Assembly: GCF_004341515.1 (NCBI RefSeq)
Contig: NZ_SLZF01000006.1
Coordinates: 62,001-126,000, forward strand
From: Allobosea sp. BK604
GTDB taxonomy: Bacteria > Pseudomonadota > Alphaproteobacteria > Rhizobiales > Beijerinckiaceae
Reading direction: 5' to 3'
Length of the DNA: 64,000 nt
The translations under genes and the position numbers were made by a program. The notes beneath the pieces are model-generated. The model made no database searches, had not been told where the DNA came from, and saw nothing but the letters and a program-made list of their open reading frames with translations. The first letter of the stretch is position 1. Each line of letters begins with the position of its first letter. Positions 58,791-64,000 of the stretch are shown piece after piece.

Positions 58791-59431
58791 GCGGTCACCT
58801 CAAAGAGATCGCGCTGAATCGGGGTAAGGCCGTCGAGGTCGCCCCATTGGGTGGCCATGGCCTCGGCGATGCCGGAGAAGAAGCGGGAGCGCTCGCGCCA
58901 GCGATCTGGCCCCGGCGACATCCGATGGACGCGGGCGGTGCGACCTTCGACGACATCGGTCGCGCGAAGCGGCGGCAGGTTGCGAAGCCAGAAGCACGTC
59001 CGCTTCACCTCGCCATGGCCGAACTGCCACGGCTGCACGCTCTGCGCCGGCTCGGCATAGTTCTCGATCAGCTTTTTCGCGTGCCGGTGCATCACCGGGT
59101 TTTCGACGCAGACGCGCTTGATCGGCGCGTTCCAGAACGCCGAGAAGAGCGCGGCACCTTCCTCAAGCTCGGCCCACATCTCTTCGCGAGTGCGGCCCGG
59201 CGGCGGCGTCGAGAGCCACCGGACGCCACTGTTGCAAAGCCGGGTGCATGGCGGGTGACCTACCATCAGCAGATCCCAGCCATCATCGAGAATGTCGCGG
59301 GCATCGCCGACGATGTGCCGGTTGCTGCCGTCCTCTGCCGGCAGGAGATCGCACGACCACGCATCGTGGCCGCGGGCTGAGAAGGCACGACGAACCGTCC
59401 CGCTGAATTCGCAGGCGACGAGCACCTTCAC
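58787..59431 (-). CDS. Phage cytosine methyltransferase-like protein
   Basis: 214 aa. MKVLVACEFSGTVRRAFSAR is a SAM-binding start, LMVGHPPCTRLCNSGVRWL contains a Pro-Pro-Cys loop in the position of the catalytic PCQ of C5-cytosine methyltransferases, and KRVCVENPVMH resembles ENV. Target-recognition parts are short, so it may be a nucleotide- or DNA-modifying enzyme rather than a full methyltransferase. Confidence 0.7.
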   Translation of the reverse strand: MKVLVACEFSGTVRRAFSARGHDAWSCDLLPAEDGSNRHIVGDARDILDDGWDLLMVGHPPCTRLCNSGVRWLSTPPPGRTREEMWAELEEGAALFSAFWNAPIKRVCVENPVMHRHAKKLIENYAEPAQSVQPWQFGHGEVKRTCFWLRNLPPLRATDVVEGRTARVHRMSPGPDRWRERSRFFSGIAEAMATQWGDLDGLTPIQRDLFEVTA

Positions 59432-59880
59432 CGCTCCCCCTCCTCATAGGAATTTGAGTGCGCATCCGCGAGATCGGCAGAACCGTTCTCCATAGCCGAG
59501 GGAGGAGCAGGGAGCGGCATCCAGCGGCTGGGCGCAGCATCGCGAGCGTCTCTTGTGCCGAACGTCCGCTCTTGATCGTGAGACCAATACGGGCGCGGAT
59601 TTCGTGCGTACCGGTCGTCATTCCAACGACCGCAGACCACGTGCCCCTTGCGGAACAGGATGATCCGCTTGCCATCCTTCGGTGCCGTCTCGATGTCCTG
59701 CCAAGGTAGGGCCGCGCTGGCGAGGGCGGCGCGGCACTCAATCAGCAAATCTCGGACGGCGACGTGATCCGCTAGTTCCGGGTTAAACAGGCCGCCATTG
59801 GCGAGGTAATCGGTGATCCTCTCCGCGATGTCCTGACAAGGCTCGTTGGGACACTCGCGGATGCGCACTAAATCCTTCAT
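59428..59880 (-). CDS. Phage protein with a DUF551-like segment
   Basis: 150 aa from ATG 59880. N-terminal helical part, then WQDIETAPKDGKRIILFRKG and HVVCGRWNDDR, the PKDG-centred pattern frequent in small phage DUF551-type proteins, ending in a tryptophan-containing PSRWMPLP. Function unknown. Confidence 0.65.
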   Translation of the reverse strand: MKDLVRIRECPNEPCQDIAERITDYLANGGLFNPELADHVAVRDLLIECRAALASAALPWQDIETAPKDGKRIILFRKGHVVCGRWNDDRYARNPRPYWSHDQERTFGTRDARDAAPSRWMPLPAPPSAMENGSADLADAHSNSYEEGER

Positions 59881-59881
59881 C

Positions 59882-60379
59882 CTACACCCCCTTCGGAGAG
59901 AGGGCGGCAATGTCGCTGGCAAATCGTCGGGCTTCGACTTGAGCCGTGGAGTTGCCACGATCAACCCATTCTGGCGGGCGTCCATTCTCCGCACGTTCTG
60001 CGCCCCATTTCATCGCCGCATAGACGATCTTGGCGATTGCCTCCACCATCTCCGCAGGTGCAGCGGGGGCGGGTGGGGTGGCGCGATACACCGGAAATGC
60101 GCCGAACTGGCCTGCCTCACACACCGCGTAATCACCACGCTCCGGGAACCAACGAAGATGGGTGACCGCCTCCCCGCTCGGGCTGGCGTCGCTGGCGAGA
60201 GCGGAGCGGATGGCGCGCGCGAGTTCGTTGAACCCATCGCGCAGGATGATGTTCTCCTTGCGATCAATATTGTCGTTCGCGAGCATGTTGCAGATGTTGG
60301 CACGCTCCTCGGCCATCTGCGCGCAAGCCTCCCGCACGCTCGTTGCCGGTTCGGTGGCGGGTTTGGGGGAAGGGGTCAT
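59882..60379 (-). CDS. Hypothetical phage protein
   Basis: 165 aa. VREACAQMAEERANICNMLA and GFNELARAIRSALASD form a helical start; the second half contains WGAERAENGRPPEWVDRGNS. No family recognised. Stop is one base before the next gene's start; start overlaps the previous stop by 4 bases. Confidence 0.6.
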   Translation of the reverse strand: MTPSPKPATEPATSVREACAQMAEERANICNMLANDNIDRKENIILRDGFNELARAIRSALASDASPSGEAVTHLRWFPERGDYAVCEAGQFGAFPVYRATPPAPAAPAEMVEAIAKIVYAAMKWGAERAENGRPPEWVDRGNSTAQVEARRFASDIAALSPKGV

Positions 60380-61062
60380 GCTGAAAGCTCCATCTGTTCA
60401 GGGCGCACGGACCAGACGCCGGGGCACTGCATTGCATCCCAGCGGTCAGCCATGCCGCGCGGCGTGTTCTGCGGACGGTTGTGGTTCTGAGCGATGTCGG
60501 TGCTATCGAGGGATGCAAACGGCCACTGCCGGCCAGCGCATTGCATCCCTCGCAGCATGTGGATGTTCGGCAGGAAGCGTCGGCCGCTGGTCATTTCGTT
60601 CCAGCATTCATCCATGCGGCGTTGCCAAGCCGGCGACAGCACCGCGGCATATTCTGCGGTTGAGCCGATGCAGACGCGCGGCCATTCCTCGACGAGGCGC
60701 AGCAGGCGGTCGATCGGTTCGTCCATGTGCCAGACAGGCGCACCACGGTGTCCGAATGGCCATTCCTTGAGCAGCGCGTCCTGAAGCTGCGAGCCGCCGT
60801 CAATCACATCTGGGATGACGGCCCAGCTCGTCGGATAGGACAGCCAGCGCTCGCACCAGTCATAGAAGGCCGGCCAGTCGGTTTCGGCACCGCGCTTCCA
60901 TTTCGAGAAGGCCCCGTTGTCGAGCATGACGGACTGACCGATCTGATGCGCGCGCTGAACGTCTTCGGGCCGGGCATGACTGACGCAGAAGTGGCGGCCG
61001 GCAAGTTCGTATAGCGCCGAGACCGGCGTGATGGGCGTGCCGTGATAGTGGACTGTCATCAT
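60376..61062 (-). CDS. TGT/DpdA-like phage protein
   Basis: 228 aa from ATG 61062, which overlaps the preceding stop (ATGA); a second ATG follows directly. SVMLDNGAFSKWKRG recalls the D-S/N-G-x-F catalytic segment of tRNA-guanine transglycosylases and DpdA enzymes, and further turns (WAVIPDVIDGG, PVWHMDEP, VCIGSTAEYA, FASLDSTD) have the spacing of beta-alpha barrel strands. It could exchange guanine for a 7-deazaguanine in DNA. Moderate similarity only; a conserved phage protein of other function is the alternative. Confidence 0.5.
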   Translation of the reverse strand: MMTVHYHGTPITPVSALYELAGRHFCVSHARPEDVQRAHQIGQSVMLDNGAFSKWKRGAETDWPAFYDWCERWLSYPTSWAVIPDVIDGGSQLQDALLKEWPFGHRGAPVWHMDEPIDRLLRLVEEWPRVCIGSTAEYAAVLSPAWQRRMDECWNEMTSGRRFLPNIHMLRGMQCAGRQWPFASLDSTDIAQNHNRPQNTPRGMADRWDAMQCPGVWSVRPEQMELSA

Positions 61063-61181
61063 CACCACCGCCCCGTGATGATGCGCTTGACCGTCCATGC
61101 TGCGTAGACCGCGGCAACCAAGGCAGGCAGCGTCCAAGCGTACCAGGGGGCGTCACCTATCAAATCCCGAAGCGCGCTCAT
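61062..61181 (-). CDS. 39-residue membrane protein of the element
   Basis: MSALRDLIGDAPWYAWTLPA followed by LVAAVYAAWTVKRIITGRW: one membrane helix with a positively charged C-terminus. Start ATG 61181 overlaps the upstream stop and its TGA overlaps the next start, both as ATGA, which supports it as a real coupled gene. Confidence 0.65.
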   Translation of the reverse strand: MSALRDLIGDAPWYAWTLPALVAAVYAAWTVKRIITGRW

Positions 61182-61594
61182 CGGGCGGGCTCTTGGGTGG
61201 GGCGGAGGGACTGCAAGCGCGCCCATTTCTCGGCCATCTCGTCGGTGATGTCTGGATCGGCGACATGGCTGTCGATGAAGGCCAAGGCTGCATCGGACAG
61301 AGCCTGGAGCTTCTGAAGGCGGAGGTTCGCTAGGCTGCGCATGAACAGCAGCGCATTCCTGACAGCCTTATCGACTGCCTGCGCTTCGTCGTTCGGCCCG
61401 ACGAGGCCGGCGATCCGAGCAGCGGTGTCGTCGATCACTCCGTCGGCGGCAAAACGCTCGTCGCTCGCGATTTGCTCAAGCGCCGCCACTGCTTCGTTCC
61501 GAACGGCGTCGACCCAAGAGCCCTCGATCGTCGGGAGACGGCGCAGCCGGGCGATCAAAGCTCCGGTGTCGATGACAGACGCGTCCCCCATCAC
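61178..61594 (-). CDS. Hypothetical phage protein
   Basis: 138 aa, helical and acidic: LPTIEGSWVDAVRNEAVAAL, then DKAVRNALLFMRSLANLRLQ. No family. Overlaps neighbours by 4 bases each side. Confidence 0.6.
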   Translation of the reverse strand: MMGDASVIDTGALIARLRRLPTIEGSWVDAVRNEAVAALEQIASDERFAADGVIDDTAARIAGLVGPNDEAQAVDKAVRNALLFMRSLANLRLQKLQALSDAALAFIDSHVADPDITDEMAEKWARLQSLRPTQEPAR

Positions 61595-62607
61595 GCCCTC
61601 CCTAGAGAAAGGGTTTCGTCGCCTTCATGGTCGACGGGCTTGTCGACCTGGTTGGCGGTGGCCTTGTTGGTCTCGTGGTGGCCGCTGTCGACGAGCGCGC
61701 GCTGATCGGCCTTGTCGAGCGCGCCGAAGTGCTTGCGATAGGCCTCCATGCCGTCCGTCGCGGCGATTCTGGCTTCGTCGATGATCTGCTGCCCGCGGAG
61801 ATCGGGCGCGTCGCCTGGAAAGTCGTCTGAGCCCTGCCCTGCTGGTGCCGGGCGCGGCTCGGCCTTCTGGCCCTTTGCCCACGCCTCGAGGGCGGCGCCG
61901 TGCGACCGGTTGATGCGGTCGCCGTGGTTGAAGATCGTCCGATGCGCGCCCTCCATCTTGAAGGTCTTCGGATCGGACAGGTCGATGTAGCCTTTTCGCT
62001 CGGTCTCCAGCCAGAACGCGACCGTCATCTCGAACGGGAATGCCTTGTTCGTGACGGATTTCAGCGTCTTGGTCGGCTTGTCGCCCGGGTTCTCGCCGGG
62101 CTTCACGCTCTCCTCGCCGCGAATGCTGAAGATGATCGGCATGCGGCGCTGCAGGAACGAATAGACCATGGCCTTGTGAGCGCTCTTCGGCTTGATCCAG
62201 GAGGCCATTTTCATGCGCTCCTGCTTCCGATAGTCGTCGCCGGCCATGCGCGTGATCTCCTGCGCCTGCCAGTCGAGCACGCCGCCGATGCCGACCCACT
62301 CCATGCTGAAGCTGTCGATGACGAGCGCGGCGTAACCGGCGTTCTCGGCCTCGATCGCGGCCGCGGCGAAGCGCTCCGGCCGGAATGGCGGATCCATCAC
62401 GTTGACGTCGAACTGGAACTGATCTTTCAGATGCAGCGTGCGGCCGCCCTCGGTATCGAGCACGGCGATCTTGCCGTTCGGGCCGGCAATGCCGCGCGCG
62501 AGCTCCAGCGCGGAAAAGGTCTTGCCGCTGTTCGTCCCCCCGGTGAGCGCGACGAACAGGCCAGCGCGTTCCGAGAAGTTGGCGGCGGGGGCAAAGGTGA
62601 AGGTCAA
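61591..62607 (-). CDS. RecA/Sak4-like phage ATPase
   Basis: 338 aa if it starts at the TTG at 62607. Walker A is GGTNSGKTFSALE, a Walker-B-like ALVIDSFSMEWVG follows, and a motif IIFSIRGEESVKPG resembles later RecA-core segments. It sits next to an exonuclease gene as recombination ATPases of the Sak4 type do and may anneal or pair single strands. The TTG has GGAG 8 bases upstream and overlaps the exonuclease stop (TTGA); the ATG at 62655 would add a low-complexity Ala-rich tail. Confidence 0.75.
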   Translation of the reverse strand: MTFTFAPAANFSERAGLFVALTGGTNSGKTFSALELARGIAGPNGKIAVLDTEGGRTLHLKDQFQFDVNVMDPPFRPERFAAAAIEAENAGYAALVIDSFSMEWVGIGGVLDWQAQEITRMAGDDYRKQERMKMASWIKPKSAHKAMVYSFLQRRMPIIFSIRGEESVKPGENPGDKPTKTLKSVTNKAFPFEMTVAFWLETERKGYIDLSDPKTFKMEGAHRTIFNHGDRINRSHGAALEAWAKGQKAEPRPAPAGQGSDDFPGDAPDLRGQQIIDEARIAATDGMEAYRKHFGALDKADQRALVDSGHHETNKATANQVDKPVDHEGDETLSLGRA

Positions 62608-63587
62608 GACGCGATCTCCGAAAGCTGGTGGCGCTGCGGCCGCGGCGGCTGCCATGGCGCGCGCATGAGGAATGGGTCATTGCCGAGGCCACGCAGGCGC
62701 TCGTCGTCGAGTTCGCGGGTAAGCCAAGCGCTCTCCGCGAATGGCGGGTATTCGGCGAGGACGATCTGCGCCGGGTAGCCCGGCCAGTTGCCGGCCTGGA
62801 TGCATCGGTTCCAGAGGCCGATCGCGGCCGAGACCTTCTTGCGGCCGATCTCCAGCCCGGCGTTGTCGAGCTCGGCGACCGTGATCAGGTGTGGGAATTC
62901 GTTCTCGACGAAGATCCAGCGGAAGCGCAGGCGGCCGGCGAGGTCGGGCCGCAGGGTGATGACGATGCGCTCGTACATCGCCGCCTGCACCTCATAGCCC
63001 ATGTTCGCGATGCGCCGGCCGAGGCCGGATGGTTCGGCCGCGAGGTCGCCGGACTTCAGATCCCAGATGATGGCGCCGCCGTTGCGCTCCTCGAGCTTGT
63101 CCATCATGCAACGGAGCCACGCGCCGGTCGCATCCTGGCAGATGCCGACGACCTCGGGCGCTGCAGCAGTGAAGCCGTCGCATCCTTCGATGCTGGCGAG
63201 TTGCTTGCTGACCGCCTCCGCCATCGCGGTGGCGCGCTCATAGTCGGCCTTGAGGATCGGGCACTCACCAGCATCGTATGCGGCCGAGCGAGCTTCCTTG
63301 GCCGCATTCGTCCGGTAGTCCTTGGCGTCGATCTCGACGACGCTGGCGCCGCGACCGAGCAGCAGCTTGTGAACTGCGGTGCCGATCTCCTTCGCGCCGG
63401 TTGGCGTCTCGTCCGGCTGCTCGGGGTTGAGCCTCGGGTGAACCTGCCACGCATGGCGCGGCGACTGCGTGAGCAGCACGTTCGCGACGCTCGACGACAG
63501 GCTCGGCTCGGCGGCCGGATCGGCGTGATAGTCCTTGGCCGCGACATCGAAGTGAATGCCGGCCGGGAGGCGCAGGGGCTCGGTCAA
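62604..63587 (-). CDS. PD-(D/E)XK-type phage exonuclease
   Basis: 327 aa if it starts at TTG 63587 (LTEPLRLPAGIHF), directly after GGGGAGG. PSLSSSVANVLLTQSPRHAW and KEIGTAVHKLLLG open the RecE/YqaJ-like fold; the catalytic segment is AIIWDLKSGDLA (D-x-K), preceded by CMMDKLEERNGG, and the C-terminal third has the usual region GYEVQAAMYER. It would resect linear DNA for recombination with the neighbouring ATPase. The start overlaps the previous stop as TTGA. Confidence 0.78.
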   Translation of the reverse strand: MTEPLRLPAGIHFDVAAKDYHADPAAEPSLSSSVANVLLTQSPRHAWQVHPRLNPEQPDETPTGAKEIGTAVHKLLLGRGASVVEIDAKDYRTNAAKEARSAAYDAGECPILKADYERATAMAEAVSKQLASIEGCDGFTAAAPEVVGICQDATGAWLRCMMDKLEERNGGAIIWDLKSGDLAAEPSGLGRRIANMGYEVQAAMYERIVITLRPDLAGRLRFRWIFVENEFPHLITVAELDNAGLEIGRKKVSAAIGLWNRCIQAGNWPGYPAQIVLAEYPPFAESAWLTRELDDERLRGLGNDPFLMRAPWQPPRPQRHQLSEIAS

Positions 63588-63790
63588 AGCAGCCTCCCCT
63601 TCTGAGCTTCGGCTTCGGCCGCGAGCCGGTATTCCTTGGCGATCTCGCGCATGAGGCGGATTTGCTTGTCGGCGAAGTCCTGCTTCATGCGGCCGCTCTC
63701 GATCCACCGCGGATAGACGCGCTCGCGGTATTTGGCCTCGCGATCGGCCGCGTCGGCCTTCTCGCTGAGCGAAAAGCTGAACTCGGTCAT
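63584..63790 (-). CDS. Small phage protein upstream of the exonuclease
   Basis: 68 aa, charged and helical (EKADAADREAKYRERVYPRW, then MKQDFADKQIRLMREIAKEY). Proteins of this kind commonly precede phage recombination exonucleases. Its TGA overlaps the exonuclease TTG. Confidence 0.65.
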   Translation of the reverse strand: MTEFSFSLSEKADAADREAKYRERVYPRWIESGRMKQDFADKQIRLMREIAKEYRLAAEAEAQKGRLL

Positions 63791-63909
63791 TGCTGGCCTT
63801 CACGGTTCGCGCGGCCGAAGAGCGCCAGGAGCACCCACGAGACCGGGATTGCGAGGATGAGATAGATCCCGGTTTCCGGGCTGATCAGCGGCTCGTTCCA
63901 CCAGCTCAT
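63787..63909 (-). CDS. 40-residue membrane protein of the element
   Basis: MSWWNEPLISPETGIYLILA followed by IPVSWVLLALFGRANREGQQ: a single membrane helix. Start overlaps the upstream stop and its TGA overlaps the next gene, each as ATGA. Confidence 0.6.
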   Translation of the reverse strand: MSWWNEPLISPETGIYLILAIPVSWVLLALFGRANREGQQ

Positions 63910-64000
63910 GACAGGAGCCACCAGAAGCGGGCGGCGATTGCCGGCGCGGCGACGAACAGCGTGATGGCGGCCGCGATGTCGCCGATCCGGTCGAGCGGCC
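63906..64000 (-). CDS. Membrane protein, C-terminal part only
   Basis: About 30 residues visible (ending ITLFVAAPAIAARFWWLLS), one hydrophobic helix near the C-terminus. The gene starts beyond the right edge. Its stop overlaps the next ATG (ATGA). Confidence 0.5.
   Translation of the reverse strand, partial: PLDRIGDIAAAITLFVAAPAIAARFWWLLS

Noticed and set aside
1..64000. CRISPR arrays, insertion sequences, rRNA genes and replication origins
   Set aside because: No regularly spaced direct repeats, no transposase motifs, no rRNA signature and no DnaA-box cluster or replication-initiator gene were seen.

Overview
The window is high-GC DNA with very dense coding. Gene content (MinCDE, DipZ, many ABC uptake operons with LacI/LysR regulators, DUF1345 and MarC membrane proteins, PRC-barrel and transglutaminase proteins) and dispersed intergenic repeats fit an alphaproteobacterium of the Hyphomicrobiales. 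Bosea or a close relative is my best guess; this is inference from content, not from a marker gene. No rRNA, CRISPR array or insertion sequence is visible. Two tRNA genes are present.

Layout. (1) 1-7410: one minus-strand catabolic operon (LacI regulator, inositol-monophosphatase-like enzyme, ABC binding protein, ATPase, two permeases, glycerophosphodiester phosphodiesterase, TIM-barrel isomerase cut by the window edge), with a clear operator pair. (2) 7410-16135: a patchwork of single genes: an Ohr remnant, DUF6572, MarC, DUF1345, transglutaminase, PRC-barrel, an ABC membrane domain lacking its ATPase, small proteins, and a large hybrid histidine kinase. (3) 16305-21336: MaiA-like GST, a small exported protein, DipZ, and an OmpR-type two-component pair; a near-identical 16-bp motif lies upstream of both dipZ and the regulator. 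(4) 21506-29349: a divergent carbohydrate locus, with sugar kinase and SDR on one side and binding protein, two permeases, Gfo/Idh/MocA oxidoreductase, ThuA and LacI on the other; no ATPase is encoded. (5) 29792-31694: minC-minD-minE with a terminator folded over the minE stop. (6) 31717-33956: LysR and a divergent YbfB-type MFS carrier. (7) 34150-42741: a sugar-acid locus (polar-amino-acid-type ABC transporter, enolase-superfamily enzyme, SDR, RraA-like protein, uronate dehydrogenase, COG3618-type lactonase, LysR). (8) 42866-45220: MerR regulator with a divergent MFS exporter and a 19-bp-spacer MerR promoter, then an M15 peptidase. (9) 45506-52404: asparagine-synthase-like amidotransferase, acyl carrier protein, AMP-forming acyl ligase and NAD-synthase-like enzyme, facing a GNAT protein and a PrmC-like methyltransferase. 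This looks like a small uncharacterised carrier-bound biosynthetic pathway. (10) 52652-55062: small proteins, a GNAT gene, tRNA-Ser(GCU).

(11) 55295-64000: tRNA-Phe(GAA) followed by a minus-strand integrase and an unbroken chain of overlapping phage-type genes running off the right edge: a prophage or integrative element inserted at the tRNA 3' end. It carries a PD-(D/E)XK-type exonuclease and a RecA/Sak4-like ATPase (recombination module), a cytosine-methyltransferase-like protein and a protein resembling tRNA-guanine transglycosylase/DpdA enzymes. Two of its genes appear to start at TTG codons inside TTGA stop/start overlaps, and two 39-40-residue membrane proteins sit in the same chain.

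Two families of dispersed intergenic repeats (about 35-165 bp, at least nine copies) run through the chromosomal part. In three places the conserved CTAG end of a repeat supplies the stop codon of the neighbouring gene, and in one place a repeat appears to be translated as the N-terminus of a GNAT protein.
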